The notes beneath the pieces were generated by a model. The model made no database searches, was not told the DNA's origin, and saw only the letters and a program-made list of their open reading frames with translations. From NCBI RefSeq assembly GCF_022539665.2, contig NC_081336.1, forward strand, positions 7,050,278 to 7,114,277: a DNA stretch of 64,000 nt, given 5' to 3'. The translations under genes were made by a program, and so were the position numbers. This DNA is from Daphnia carinata (lineage: Eukaryota > Arthropoda > Branchiopoda > Diplostraca > Daphniidae). Shown piece by piece: positions 1 to 13,329 of this stretch (positions are counted from its first letter, which is position 1; every line of letters begins with the position of its first letter).

Positions 1-452
1 TTTTCATTGTCCTTTGTGATGCGTTCTACGTGTATAGGATATGTACGTCTACAGATGTAGCGAGGTGGATTAAAATTTGATGCGATTGATGGATTGACTG
101 GGCGACACTCGAACACATCAGGCAACATCGACTCTTAAAAGAAGAGGGGGGGGGGGCAGAAAATGGTGAAGGTAAGAGAAAGAAAGGAAAAAACAAAATC
201 TAAGGAGACGACATCAGAAGAATAAAAGAAGGAAAAAAAAAGAAGAATAAACGTGTAGGAGCCTGTCTGATTGGTCGATCAATTATATCCTGTATATATA
301 AATAAGGGCTTGTGACTGAGAGACAGTATAAGCAATGACAGTTGCGCCTCTGGTGGCATGAATCACGTTGACAGGCCACATTCCCCTGTATCACCTTTTA
401 TATATTTATATAACCCGAAAAAAACAAAAACAAAAAAAGAATAAGAAGCATG

Positions 453-476
453 GTGTGTGTGTGTGTGTGTGTGTGT
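453..476. repeat. (GT)12 microsatellite
   Basis: Perfect dinucleotide run read directly from the sequence; no mobile-element context seen. Confidence 0.95.
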
Positions 477-2759
477 ACGCGAGATGGCACGCTGGCTCCA
501 TTATCAAACACGACAAGAGTCTCGCATTCCTCATCTCCTCCGTATACAAGTCCATTAGAAAAGAAGTTGCATCCAGCAAGACAATCAACTTGATCATTCA
601 GCAGTCTAGTGTTTATGTATATTCCTTTTTGTTTTTTTTACCTACCTACCTCCCGTCTGTTCGTTTGGGGTCGTTCCTCCCGCCCGCCCCCCTCCCCCCT
701 TCCCAATGTTGATACTGGCCTTGTAAGGTAGCCCCTCGTATCAAAATGTGCTGCCAGCTATACATCCGCGCCTTGATTTATATTCAGATGACGATCCATC
801 AACGACGACCACTTCTCTTTCTCCTCTTCAAAAAGCTTCAGACCTTTTTTTCTTTCTTTCTTTCTTTCTTTTTTCTCAGCTGGAAAAATAAGTTTCAAGA
901 CCCAATTTTCCCTGTCCATCGCAGATGAGACTGTGATCCATGCGAGCCACGTCCAACTTCTTTCGTCACATTCATCAATAGGCCTTCGTAACGACATCAA
1001 CGTTTTCTATTTTTTTCTTCGAACGGAGAAGCCTTTTTTTTTTTTCTTTCTTCTTTTATTTATTTAAATCATCAATTTCCCTTTTTTTTTTAAATTTTAT
1101 TTTGAATGATTTGTGTCCGCCTTGCGCGATTTCTTATAACGTACAATGCCAGTCGTCTGTCTCTTTCAAGCGCACACAACAAAATGCGGATGGAGTAAAA
1201 TGAAAATAGAAAACAAAAAGGCCGACAAAAAATATAAAAGAAGCGTGCGGATGCTGTTTTTTTTTTACCTTCCGCCGCAAACAAACAAAAAGCCGAAGGC
1301 GTTTGAAATTGCCGCCGTGTTATCGTAACCTCACAACACCGTGGATTTTAACCCTTCGTTCGTTCATTGCAAAACGCTCTTTTTTTTTTTTATTATTAGT
1401 TTTAACCGTATGCGCTTTTTTGTCGACGACGTTTCTTTGAGTGTTGGGGCGTGGCCCTAATTTTCTTTTTAATGTTTTGTTCCAAAGAAAAAAAAAAAAT
1501 GAGTTCCATCATGGGTCGTTTCCATCCTTGAGAGCCTGTTGTCTTTGACTTGTCTTTTCCCTTTTTGTTTTCATCTTCACATTTTCGGTTCTTTTTTTTT
1601 TTTTTTTTTTGTTAAACAGACCGCAGCGGGACACATCCACGCCACACACGCGCGCTCACGCAGAGACACAAAGCATTTTTTTTTTTTTCAAAGGAGGGGG
1701 AGGGAGGCAAAAGCTAAAAATATCACCGACCAGTCGGTTTTTCGCCCTTTTTCGGTTCATTCTTTTTTGTTGCGCAAAAACGCTCCGAAATCGGAGAAAA
1801 CGACAAACAAAAGAGCGACGCCAACTTTTTTGTTTTTGTTTTGAAACTATCGCAACTGGAGTGCATTTCATAAAATATTGCCGTCTGTAAAAATGAAATG
1901 AGACCGCTGCTGTCAATCGTTCAAAACCAGTTGGGGAGGGTTGATTTGAATACGTCAATTCAATAATTCCAAAAATCGATGGAGAATCAAACCACCCAAA
2001 TCAATAAAATTGGACAAACAAAAACAAGAAAGAAAAGTTGCCTAATGCTTATTCATTGAAAACACTAATGTCCTTAAAAAATAAATACATGACGTTGGGT
2101 GGGCATTCTCATACGTCTGTTTTGTTTCCAATCAAAAATTGCAACACACCAATGGTTGAAATCGCATTATTTTCTTCTACTCCGATCAAATGATTTTCGT
2201 GACCGACTATTCTTCAACACAAGACACTAAAAGAAGAAAAAAAAAAAAAGAGCCCAACACGACGTACAGAGGCGCCACCAATTAAATCTCTAATGGGACG
2301 ACAGGGCTTGTCGAACATGGGTCACCGGGATTCAATTAACTCGCATTACATAAGCCACACGCACACGGGTTAGCAAAAAGGGCGCTTGTTTTCAAAATTA
2401 CACTTGTTGCTTTTTGTTCGAGCAATTAAAGCATTTCTCTTTCTTATTTTAAGTCAATAATAAAAACGAATGCTGCATAATGATCGTTCGTGATTCAAAT
2501 ACGACGCTCGTGTTTTTAAAGGACTTTGCCACGCCTTGGCCAATAACAGGCGAGTAACAAGAGGTGAGTAAGAAGAATAACAGAAAAACAGGAAGCTCAA
2601 AAACACATAAGAGCGCGCGTGCTGGGATTGGAGGCTCTTACAGTTCTGGTGTGGGCCCTTTACCTAATTACCTTTATGTTTTTTTTTTGTTTTATTTTTT
2701 TCTTAAATGAAACGTGCCGTTTACGACCTGATCGATTTCCTTGTTTTTACTTTGCTTCT

Positions 2760-2777
2760 CCCCCCCCCCCCCCCCCC
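2760..2777. repeat. Poly-C run, 18 nt
   Basis: Uninterrupted C run flanked by pyrimidine-rich DNA. It is one of many long G/C mononucleotide runs in the left 55 kb. Confidence 0.95.
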
Positions 2778-4506
2778 TTCGGTTTTTGTTTCTTTCTACA
2801 GAATTCTCTCGTGCACAGACACAAACGAGCGCGCGGTAATAGTTAATGAGGTCGGTCTGCGTGTCGCGACATGAAGCCGATCTCGTTACGTACACCAACA
2901 GGCTCCTTATTTTGAGAGCTTGCAATTGTGAACCCTCCGGATCAAAATTGCGCACTCGCCGCCCCGACAAAAATCATGTCCGCTTTATTTTATTTTCGTG
3001 TGTTCCATATCTATCCCTAATTAACTGTTCCCCTTTCTCAATCCTCTATTAGTACCGCACTTTGTAATAAAATGAAATATACACACAAAGAGACAACCGA
3101 AAAGTGGGAGGAGAAAGTCCGAAAAAAAAAAAAAAAAAAAAGGCCGGCGTATTTAACTTTGCAGGTATCGCTTTTTCGCCCGGCTTACGTTATAGGAGGT
3201 CTTATCGGTAAGCGGGGCCAAAGACAAAAGAATTAAAAAATACATACAACTCGAAGAGAAGAAAAGGTACACATCCCCCTCCCCTTCTTCGAGTCGAAGG
3301 TAGAAAATAAAAGAAGGGCGTTTACCTTTAACAAAATATACTACACCTTTCGTCCAATAAATCTGGCCATCGACTGGCCCGTGTCTTTCATCCTGGCGCC
3401 AATCGCGTAACAGTTAATTTTTTTATTTTTTTGTATTTTATAAATTTTTGTATTTTTTTTTTAACTGGTAAATGTGGGGAGATAGGAGAGCATTGGCCGA
3501 GGATTACCCGACGCACGCGATCAGTTCTCGTGTGAGCGATGGCCGTCCATTATCGCGACTCAATATTGGGATAAAGCTTTTGTCTGTGTTCTCCGTTTAA
3601 ATGATGATGGATAGGGCAAACGCGCTTGGGACAAGTGTTACACACAGATAGAAATCGATCACGCGACCCCCACACGTTCTTCAAACAACGTACAAGAGAA
3701 TAGCGTGTCGGATGCTCTTGGACATCTGAGTCCCCCAAAACAGGCCCACTGTTTTCTATAGACGGACGCGGCGGAAGGCTTATGTTGCATTATTATTATT
3801 TTTTTTTTTAATGTACTTGAATTATCCCTCATCGGTAGTCTTTTTTTTTTAGGACCGGAGTGGGGAAATGAATAACTCCTCCCACTTAACAGTCGTAAAA
3901 AACAAAAAATCTTTTTTTTTTTTTTAAAAAAAAAAAGCATTTCCTTTTCGTTTTTGCGCTGCCGGATATCTTTGTGTCTGCGCGGAGGAGGTGAATATAA
4001 AAAGCCGCCTCAATTAACAAGAGGCAAAAATTAGATAGAAAAAAAAAAAAGGTTTTCATAACACATAGGCCTCTCAAAAGAAAACCGACCGGGCAAACTT
4101 AACGTTCAATTTCTGGCGCCATTGATCGCTTTATTTTAAAAAAATTAAATTTTCGCTAAAACTCTGTCTGATCGATTTCAAATTGATTGAAGTTTTTCCT
4201 TCTATAAAACAATTGAGCCTATTAAAAGTAAATATGCAAATGTCTTCCTCGTAGACTTAGGAAATCAGCGTTCATTAGAAATGCGTAAACTGTTTTCGTG
4301 CTGCTGGTAATCGGAGTCGATTTCGAAAAAAAAAAAAACACTAGGCGGAAGTGAGACTATGTCGTTTGGGGCAAAGCTTCGGTTTCCCAACTTATTCAAT
4401 CACCTTTGTGTGCTTCATTAGCATAGGCAGCGACACACACACACACAGGAAATCCCACAGTGCCTTCCCTATTTTCGAGTTATCATCCGTTGGCGATATT
4501 CACCAG

Positions 4507-4531
4507 CACACACACACACACACACACACAC
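4507..4531. repeat. (CA)12 microsatellite
   Basis: Perfect CA run; a shorter CA tract lies about 70 bp upstream, near 4434-4446. Confidence 0.95.
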
Positions 4532-4906
4532 GAAAACGCATTGGAAAACAAGCTCGTTAAGTCTGGGTGCTAATTCAATCAGCTGCCTTTTTTTGCCTGT
4601 AAACAAGGCGGCAATTACTTACAAAAAGAAACGGCAAAGCTATCCTTCTAAATACAGAGTAAAAAATAAAAAACAACAGGGTAGTTTTAAAACTACTACG
4701 TAACCGAAAATGATATAGGTAGTCAAATTTGCGTATACTTTTAACCTACCCCCCCCCCCCCCCTTACCCATTTTACCCTGTGTACGTAAAAGGGACATAA
4801 CGTCCGTTCGGGTCAGTGGAGATGCACCCGGGTTTTAAAAAAAAAAAAAACTCAATTGTGGGGTTACAACATCTTTAACAATAGCAGCGGAGTATATTAT
4901 TATAAA

Positions 4907-4998
4907 ATATATATATATACGTGTGTGTGTGTGTGTGTTAGGGCGTGTGGACAACCCGACATAATAAAAGAATAGGAATATATATATATATATATATA
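4907..4998. repeat. Compound AT / GT / AT microsatellite cluster
   Basis: An AT tract (4907-4919) runs straight into a (GT)9 tract (4921-4938). After 40 bp of unique sequence a second AT tract follows (4979-4998). Confidence 0.9.
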
Positions 4999-6163
4999 CA
5001 ATACGTGTGGCAGAGAAATTTTGAAGTGGTGGACACAGCTGTTGAATCGACTCCACAAAGACTTTAACATAGAACTGGAGTGGGGACAGAAGGGAAAAGA
5101 AGAAGGGGAGTGAGATGAATAGCGAGGGGAAAGCGATTTTTTTTTTCCGAACGTCGTCTACGTATATGTTTAAGAGATATGGCACGCGTCCGTAACGCCA
5201 ATTGACCCCCGGTCCCCCCCCCCCTCTCTCTCCCGCTGATATGCGGTGCAAAAAGGTCAGCTCTCAATGCTGGCCAACAATGTTGACCTATACGTGGCCT
5301 CTTTCAATTTCTTCCTTCCCTATGTTCCCAACCAATATCTTCAACGCTGAATGCAGCCACACATCACACACACAATATAATAGTAAGAAATAAAAAAAAA
5401 TTGGGATATTTCTAGATTTCTTCCCCCCCCCCCTCGTCCGTCTCGGGAATATAACGGGACCCTTCAATCGGCTGATTCCCTTATGTATTTATCCGAGAAA
5501 AAAAAAAAAGATTTATTTTTTCCCTTCTTCACATCAATCCCGCGACCCTCGTGAATCTAACCATCCAGTAGTTGGACGTACACAGAAAGAGAAAAAAAAA
5601 AAAAAAAGCAAACGAACTTGCTGCTGGTATAGGATCCACTCGATTGTGTGATTCAATCAAGACCCCACCCCGAATGCGCACTCTCACCCGCTTTTTTTTT
5701 TCTTTTTTTTTTCTTTTTTCCTATCGATTGATTGACCGAGGGTTTGAACCACTGATTCAATCACACACGGTCAATTGACGACAACAATTTCAAGAGGAAA
5801 GAACAAGCATTCTATTTTGAGTATATAAATACCATCACCGAAAATCTATTTATACTTTGACCGAGTGAACGATGATTGTTCAATTCGATTTTTCTTCAAC
5901 ATCATTTGCGTTAGTCTTTTTTTTTTTTTACTTCATTTCATCCATTTTTCTTCCGAAAATAAGATTAAATGACGTATAAGGACATAAAGACGTTAAGACG
6001 TGTCTACTCCGATTTTTGCTTTGGCAATTTCTATCGACGCAAGCAGTTCAGTGAGAACGACACAAGTCTTTTAACTGTAAATAAAAATAATTAGAAGAAC
6101 CCCCCCACAAAAATAAAAACTAGTTTTTTTTTCTTTCCCTTTCATCTTAACGCAGCTGAAAAC

Positions 6164-6186
6164 GAGAGAGAGAGAGAGAGAGAGAG
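6164..6186. repeat. GA microsatellite
   Basis: Uninterrupted alternating GA of 23 nt; GAGA-type tracts recur throughout the left 55 kb. Confidence 0.95.
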
Positions 6187-6607
6187 CAGTGGGAGGTCGC
6201 ACCCGGTGTTTTTGATTTTCTTTTTTTTTTTTCTCCTGTTGGATGGAACACGTCTATAAGTTGATAAAATCCCACTGCAAAAACGTTGGGACCCACTAAG
6301 GCATATTTCTCCGGGTATATTGACCCCGTAACAACATTAGACGCTCTGCCGTGTTACATTCATACGTATGGATTCTTATTCAAACCCCCTGATAGATATG
6401 AACTTCGCTTCTAAATAGAACAGTCCACTTTTGAAAGAAAAAGGAGTGTGGCCAGAGGAACTTGCTGGTGCTATTGTCCATTGTTCAAAGTATAAAGAAA
6501 AAATTTTAAAAAGGAGGGCCGTTTGCGTCACACCCACGCGCAGCAATAAATAAAAGAGCGAGCACTCACCTTTTGTGCGGCTCAATTCCACAAATAGAAA
6601 CGTAGTG

Positions 6608-6611
<4 letters not shown>

Positions 6612-6641
<30 letters not shown>
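6612..6641. repeat. (AT)15 microsatellite
   Basis: Thirty nucleotides of perfect AT, self-complementary and able to form a hairpin. Confidence 0.95.
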
Positions 6642-6644
<3 letters not shown>

Positions 6645-7011
6645 TATGTTTCTATCTCTATTGCGAGCCCTTATAATACATTACGGTGCGATTTTTTATG
6701 CGACAACGCGAAGAAAAGAACCGGTTCACCCGGAGCAAAATAAAAGAGACGACATTGTTAAACAAAAAGAATGAATGGAAAAAGAACTGGACTATGTTTC
6801 CAGCAGAGAGATCCGTCCCTCCATTTTTGCAGCTCAACGGGGTGGCGAAAAGCGGAGGGGACCTTCCACCTTTTTTTTTTTTTTTTTTAAAGGAAGCCAA
6901 ACGTGTGGGCGGCTGTCAAGCTGTCCAGTTGCGCACATATTTGCGCGACGACTCATTCAATAGCAAGAAAAGAAACGTATAATAACAGTTGGCTGTTTTT
7001 CTACAGGCCTT

Positions 7012-7036
7012 TCTCTCTCTCTCTCTCTCTCTCTCT
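7012..7036. repeat. CT microsatellite
   Basis: Twenty-five nucleotides of alternating TC, preceding a CAG. It resembles a polypyrimidine tract with a 3' splice site on the plus strand, but no coding frame follows. Confidence 0.9.
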
Positions 7037-8060
7037 TCAGAAAGGCCGCGAAAGAAGCCTGGGTCGATTGCGCGCGTGCGTTCTCACTACTTAGCTGCCG
7101 CGCAACGATGCCCGTCAGCATAACTTGATTGACGACTCTCTCAATAAGAATCAAAAATGGCAAAGGGGACAAACTGGTTTTTTTTTTTTTTTTTAATTTC
7201 TCCCGTGTACGCGATTGTTTGCACGTCTGTCAAAATTTTCGAATGGTATGCTGTTTGCGTTCAAAGCTTTTTTTTTTTTCTGTCCATTGAACATTGGTTA
7301 TGTTTCTAGCCGTCTGGAATAATTGTCTGCATGATTTCGTGATAAATATTTACCCTTGAGTTAACGACTTTTAGCGCCCACCCAGAAGGTGGAATTTCTT
7401 CAAATCATGGACAAGGACTTCTTTTTTTTTTTTTTTGTTTTTTGGCCCTCTCTTGATTGAACATTTATCAAATGAGAAACGCGCAACAGATGATAACGTG
7501 GCTCACGAGTGAGACACTAAATAGATTATTTTTTTGGGGAGGGAAACCTTGTGAAGTGAATAACAAAAAGTCCCCGTTGAAAAAAAAAAAAGAAAAAGAA
7601 AGAGAAGAAGAACGCCTTTTCAAAACTGAAATAAATCCGATAAATCAATGATGAGTTTTCTTAAGGCAAAAGAAATGGAAGACGGGGCCCGAGCTGGAGA
7701 CAGGATCAGTTGATCATTGCTGGTCCCTTGTCGTCGTCTCGGCCATGTAAGGGGATGCGTCTTTTCCCGCGACCGAAAATTAATATCATCAACAAGAGAC
7801 ACACACAAAACACACGAAACGACCATAACACACTATATAGAAAGAAGAGAAAAAACGCGTAGAACGCCAGACGATAGGAGAGCCCCATCACTGAAAGGGC
7901 AAATAGGTGGGAAGGATATTACGTATGCATGAAACAAGTTCGTTCAAAATATTTTTTATTTTTATTTTTTTTTTTTTTTTGGGCTTAAGGAAAATAGCCG
8001 CGGCCTATCTGGGCTAAGCGACGTGAGTTACGAGAGCGGACCAGATAGACGGACGATTAG

Positions 8061-8107
8061 ACAATTTTTGTATTGTTTTATTTTAATTTTTAAAAAACAA
8101 AAATTGT
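8061..8107. repeat. 11-bp perfect inverted repeat, 25-nt loop
   Basis: ACAATTTTTGT at 8061-8071 is matched by its exact reverse complement at 8097-8107, in an AT-rich setting. It may be a small hairpin or a chance product of A/T tracts. Confidence 0.7.
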
Positions 8108-9373
8108 TTGTTTTTGTTTGTGGCATTATTTTGAGTTTGAAAATCAAGGGTCGCGCTAAGTAACCACGTAAAAGACTATTGAGGTTTGGCTGATGGGTCA
8201 TCAACTTGGCTGCTAAACTACCAGTACGTACGCTCAATTTCACTGTTCCGTGTCGTCCTAACATAACAGTTTTCCCTTTTCTTCTTTTACAGACGAGAAA
8301 ATCATAAAACAAAATAAAGGGCGGCTTTGTTTTGTTTGTTTGTTTTTTTTCATGGCTTTTCCTTATACGAATTATGACGGCTGAAAATTAGCCAAGCAAA
8401 AAACAAAGCACACAAGTTACCTAATTGAATTGTTTTTGAAATATGTTTCTTTCCCCCTTTTTACGAGTCGCATTCCACGCTTGGCTGATAAAACACTCTA
8501 TTGTCTATTGTGTTTTGCGCATCAACTAAAGGAGCGTGAATGAAATTTGATCGACGATACGGAGAGACACGTTTCACACGAGCAGAGCTTCGCAGACAAA
8601 CAGGAAAGCATAATAAAGAAGAGCGAGTCTCATGTGGGGTTAGTGACAACAACAAAAAATAAAGAAATGCAACAATTTTGGAACACGGCAAAGGTGGAGC
8701 TAACGAGCGCGACGATCTCATTGATCGCGATAAAAGCCTAATGTTTCCCCCCCCCCCCATCTTTATTTCTACTGCAAAAGGTGATGTCTCTTATGCGCGC
8801 AGTCATAAGCCAGCGTTGTGGATGATGGGCCAAGCAATGACACTAATGGCCAACTCTCAGACTCTTCCCCTGCAGTGCTGAGTTATTAAAAAAATGACAC
8901 ACAGTGCCCAATACGTTTGTCTCGCTTTTTCATCAGCCACGCAACACTAGAACGTAAAGTAGTACGTTAAAAAAAAAAAACAGAGGGGGGGGGGGACAAA
9001 AAAGAGTGCCAAGAGAAAAATAAAAACATCAAGTTGAAACATGAAACAAAGAGAGAGAAAGAGAGAGAGAAAAAAGAAAAACGACATTTTGAATAGGCAC
9101 TAAATCATAATAATGATGGCTGACAGCAGTTGGTGACACATGGACTATGACCGCCTCGAGTCTCTCTTACTCTGTTCCTTGTTCTAACCTTCGCCAGCAG
9201 GTACGTAAGACATTAATTTTCATTTTTTTTTTGTTTCTTGTTTTTTTTTTCTTATTTCTTTTACCTTTCCTTCGAGATCGTCGAGATAGGCCTTTAAAGT
9301 CTCTTTCTTTCTTTCTTTTTTTCGCTGTCTTCTAATGTTATACACACGTACACTCTTTTTCGTTTGCAGAGAA

Positions 9374-9398
9374 ACACACACACACACACACACACACA
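9374..9398. repeat. AC microsatellite
   Basis: Twenty-five nucleotides of alternating AC. Confidence 0.95.
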
Positions 9399-9840
9399 AG
9401 TTCCTTTATTTTATTTTTTTTTATTCCCTTTTATACTTCTCCAAGCATCGTACTCAAGATAAAAACGAAACATGGTAGAGACGAAGGTATATCATAGCAC
9501 ACTAGAAAGGTATATATCTATAGGCTGTGTCTATAAGAAACAAGAGGGGGGGGGGTTTAAAAAACTAAAACTAAAAGGAGGCTATAGCGATAAAGTTTCT
9601 TTTTCGGATCAAGGATGTTGTGTGTGTGAGTGTGTCTCTAACGTTTTATCGGGTACCCCCAAAAGCCGCGCTGTGTGTTTCTATGTGTCACACTGGGTGT
9701 CGTTTTCGAAAAATGAGATTTACACTAAGGCAAAAGAGGAACTGGGCTCCTGAAGGGATCATCTTTTTTTTTTTTGTTTCTTTCTTTCGTTTGGATTTCA
9801 AAACAGGTCTTTGCGTAGATATACATTTTTTGATGTGTAT

Positions 9841-9862
9841 GTTGTTGTTGTTGTTGTTGTTG
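9841..9862. repeat. (GTT)7 microsatellite
   Basis: Seven tandem GTT units read directly. Confidence 0.9.
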
Positions 9863-10781
9863 AAGGTCTACAGTGTCCCTTATAGGTAGGCCTTTTCATG
9901 AAGACAATTTTTGGAGAGGGACATGGAACTGTTTCGTATCTCCCTCAAAGATAAAAGAGAAACCGGCTATTCTCATTATGACTCGATAATTTTTCTCATT
10001 CTAGTTTTTGTTTTTTGTTTTTTTTTTTTTTTTTCATTTTCGTTTGGATAAAACAAGAAATAGGAAACGTTGTTCGAGACTGTCAGCTTTTTTTTTGTGT
10101 GTGCATGACAACAGAGTTATGACGGGGTGGCTCATCGAAAACTTTGACCATCGTTCGTTGCCCTTAAATGTTATTTCATTCTTATTGTGTCGGAGAAAGA
10201 AAAAAAAAACTAAAAACCTGTCAATTTATTTATTTTTTTTAAAGGTGAATATGAGAGGAGATATAAAAAAAGAAAAAAAGAAAAGGCAATCGAACAAGAG
10301 AGAGAGAGTGCTCCACACGGACGACTTTGACGAATGGGTTGAACGAAGATATAGGTAGAGACACATCATCCAGTTTTCATGTCGTTCCCTTTTTTTTTTT
10401 TTCTCTTTTTGTTTTGGTTTCAATTCCATTTTTTAAATTCCATTCGATGGCCACACTCGCCAACGAGCCGTCAACTAGCACCTCGGTGTGTATAATAAAC
10501 GAGCTACGCTCTTTATAAGGGCTGCAGCTTTTGTGTTGTATACGCTGCATGTAGATAATACCTCCCAGAAAATCATCAATGTCATATTCGTGTCGTGCCC
10601 GAGCAACAGGAACTGGATTTCTTTGTTTCTCTTGCTCTTGAATAATATAAGATGATTGGCCCCCTTTTTTTTTTCTTTTCATTTCTTTTGTCTTTCTTTT
10701 GAACTCATTTGGTCTTGCCTTATATTTCATTTCGGTCCCAGCACAAGAACAAATGTTGACTTCATCTTAACCAATTTTTTT

Positions 10782-10811
10782 TTCTTCTTCTTCTTCTTCT
10801 TCTTCTTCTTC
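10782..10811. repeat. (TTC)10 microsatellite
   Basis: Thirty nucleotides of tandem TTC. It is a pure polypyrimidine tract with GAA on the other strand. Confidence 0.95.
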
Positions 10812-12417
10812 GTTATAATGAAATGAAAAAGAAAAGATCTTCAGCTGGACTTGCGGGCAAGTAATATGGGGATGAATCATCCATCATTCTTTTAGGACTG
10901 GCCAGAAAGTTTTCACGGTTCCGATAGTTGACTTGCAACAGACGAACACAAACAAAAAAATATGCAACTTTGTGTCCCTGAGATGAATACGGAATCATTT
11001 TCTCAACTCTGTCTAGCGTATTATTATGTATGTTTTTTTGTTTTTTTTTGTTTTTTTTCTTTTGTATTTCTTTTTATTCTAATGAGGTATTCCCTTTTCT
11101 TCTCCAGTTTGACTTTGATACGCATTCCATCACAGCCGGGCGACGACGGGCTTTTTCTTTTTCCTCTTTTATTTTTACATGTTCTCCTCTCTGTCTCTCT
11201 GTTTTTCTCAATCGAGTTGACTATATACATAAAGATGGACCGGTTGTGATGGTGTTTTGTGTGTGTAACAGTCTCCCGAGGAATTCCAAACGTTCAATTC
11301 AGACACCCACCTTCGCACTGGTTTTACAACACGGGCCGTTTTTTAAGTCAGCACGAGTCGGAAATCCACTTGAATTTGACAACAACACAAACTGACAATG
11401 ACTTTTTCATTTGAAAATCGATCGCGGCCATCGGATTTCAATCAAAAATGATTGAACTCACGCAAAAAAAAAGGCCAGAGAATGGGATCTTTTTTTTTTT
11501 GGCCTATTGCTGTTGAATGACAGTAAACTGCATCAGTGGGAACGTCGTACATCACAAACCTAATGGAATTATTTACAAATTGAACGACGAGTGAAAGCGC
11601 ACAGGAGCTTACGATGCTAAAGGCAGTTAGCCGCAACAGCGGGATACGAGAGTCTCACGCATTACAAACTTGGCTCAACATCACGCTGAAGAATCAGTTT
11701 TAAAGGTGGTGGCATACCTCTCTTGTACCGGCCCGAAAAGAAAGCCAAAAAACTATAAAGACAACATAGAAAAAAAAAAAAAAAAAAAGATGGAAATGAT
11801 GGGCTCTTCATCCCGCAGAGTCCCGGGTCCAACTCAGCGGGAAGCCCTTTTTTTTTTTTTCTCTTGAAGCTTTCGATGCCCGTTGAGATCTCCCCCTGCC
11901 TTGAATACTGACTATACGTCGGTGTGTAAATGTGTGTGTATATAAATATATCATCGTAACGGTTTCGTGCTACTAGTCTATACAACACTACCGGTCTCTT
12001 GTTGCTACTAGTTTTCCCCGTGTTCCCGTTTTTTTTTTGCGTGCGTGAATGCTGCGTGTCCTTAATAAACGACGAGATGATGCCCATTCTCGTATTGGAC
12101 TCAAGAAGCCTTTAAGACCTTTCATTCTTTCTTTTTGTTTTTTAATTAGTGATATGGGAATGATTCATTTGTCAACAAACAAAAATTCAAATGGGCCTTG
12201 TTTTTGTTGTTTAAACAGCCCGGCGTTCGTCGATTGACTTACGATGGCACACGTGCCTTTACACCGCCCCCCCCCCCCTTTCGTTTTTTTCCAAACGCAT
12301 AAGGCAACTTCTTTTTTTGCTTGTTAAACTATACGCCATATGTTTCAGCTTAGTGGATCATCCGTACACGTCTTACGAAGTTGGGCTCAATTGCGCTGAG
12401 ATTAAGGTGAAACTTAC

Positions 12418-12544
12418 CGGCTCCTGTGTTGGTGGTCGAGGCCTCGACGTCATCTTCCTGACCGTCGAGAACTGACGCAACGCCGTCCGGACCGTCCTCG
12501 TCGTCCAGGTGCCGGATGGGACGCGCTTGTTTCCTTCGCGACAT
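12418..12544 (-). CDS. First coding exon of a SALL/BCL11/FOG-type zinc-finger corepressor (NuRD-recruiting N-terminus); partial
   Basis: The minus-strand ATG at 12544-12542 opens a 42-codon exon that ends in phase 1 at a strong GTAAGT donor (first intron base 12417). The peptide begins MSRRKQARPI. The RRKQ-x-x-P core at residues 3-9 is the N-terminal motif shared by SALL, BCL11 and FOG zinc-finger repressors, where it binds RBBP4/7 and recruits the NuRD deacetylase complex. The rest is acidic (HLDDEDGPDG, then DGQEDDVEAS) and looks disordered. Downstream exons, including any C2H2 zinc fingers, are not in this window. A TCAGT start-site-like sequence lies about 44 nt upstream. The protein should be nuclear. 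Which family member this is (spalt, BCL11-like or U-shaped-like) cannot be settled from 42 residues; spalt is my weak preference. The family call is confident because the motif is placed exactly at the initiator Met. Confidence 0.75.
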
Positions 12545-12582
12545 GTTAATTATTCGCCACAGCGCAATACTGGACTTTTGAA

Positions 12583-12605
12583 TTCACTGAACAAGGAAAT
12601 GGAAA
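12583..12605 (-). promoter_or_regulatory. Possible initiator or 5'UTR splice acceptor upstream of the NuRD-motif exon
   Basis: Reading the minus strand, a pyrimidine-rich stretch ends in TTGTTCAG|TG at about 12587. The same bases contain TCAGTG, an arthropod initiator-like sequence (A at 12588). It is therefore either the transcription start, giving a 5' leader of about 43 nt, or the 3' splice site of a non-coding upstream exon. The sequence alone does not decide. Confidence 0.35.
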
Positions 12606-13303
12606 ATAAAGACAAACACACAAAAACAAGACAAGTTTGTAAGCGCCGACGGATTGCAAAATTGTTGTCGATTTCTAATCGAAATGCCCACACTTGCACG
12701 CACTTCTTTCAAATGTTTCGAATTTCGAAAGACACACAACGCACTAAAGAGTTGTTTAAACAAATCAGTTTGTTTAGAAAAACGTTCTAATTCCAATTCA
12801 ACTGTATTCCATCATTTGACGAACAGGTCGATTCACTTGCACTTCACTTATTGTTCGAACAAAAAATGATCAGTTAAAAACATTTCCCTTTTTCTTTTTT
12901 TTTTTTTTCTTTCTTTTTAAACGATCAAAAAGGAAAATTGAATTCGAATTGTTTCACCACCGGAATTGAAGAAGAAGAAAAAAAAAAAGATGAAGACACT
13001 GGCTGGATTCGATCACGCACGTTGAGAGAGTAGCACACAGTCCAGTCGAATGAAGTTGATGAGTTTTTCGTTTCACAAAACAAAGGCAACGTTCTTTTTC
13101 TTTTTTTTTTTTACTCAATTCCAAAATAATTTTGTTTTAAAGAAACACGCGTGCGGTTATGACGTGTGTTCGTGCAACGAAAATGAGGGGGGAAAAAAAC
13201 ACACACACACACACACACAAGAGCGCGCACCCGCCGGAATTTTGGATGCGCTGCCCATGGAAGCCGGACGAGTTGTGCGCTGACGGGTGGCCGATCGGAC
13301 AAC

Positions 13304-13329
13304 TTTTTTTTTTTTTTTTTTTTTTTTTT
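13304..13329. repeat. Poly-T run, 26 nt
   Basis: Uninterrupted T run. No target-site duplication or retroposed body was recognised next to it. Confidence 0.95.

Larger units (their letters stand above)
1..12417 (-). other. Presumed long first intron of the minus-strand gene beginning at 12544; no exons recognised
   Basis: No coding exon with convincing protein character was found on either strand here. Open frames are short and made of homopolymer translation (runs of F, K, S, P) or scattered low-complexity peptides. The stretch lies directly downstream of the GTAAGT donor at 12417 on the minus strand, so the simplest reading is a first intron continuing beyond the window. It holds many simple repeats: GT at 453-476, CA at 4507-4531, a compound AT/GT tract at 4907-4938, GA at 6164-6186, AT at 6612-6641, CT at 7012-7036 and TTC at 10782-10811. 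It also has C runs at 2760-2777 and 4749-4763. An independent short gene or non-coding RNA cannot be excluded. Confidence 0.5.
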
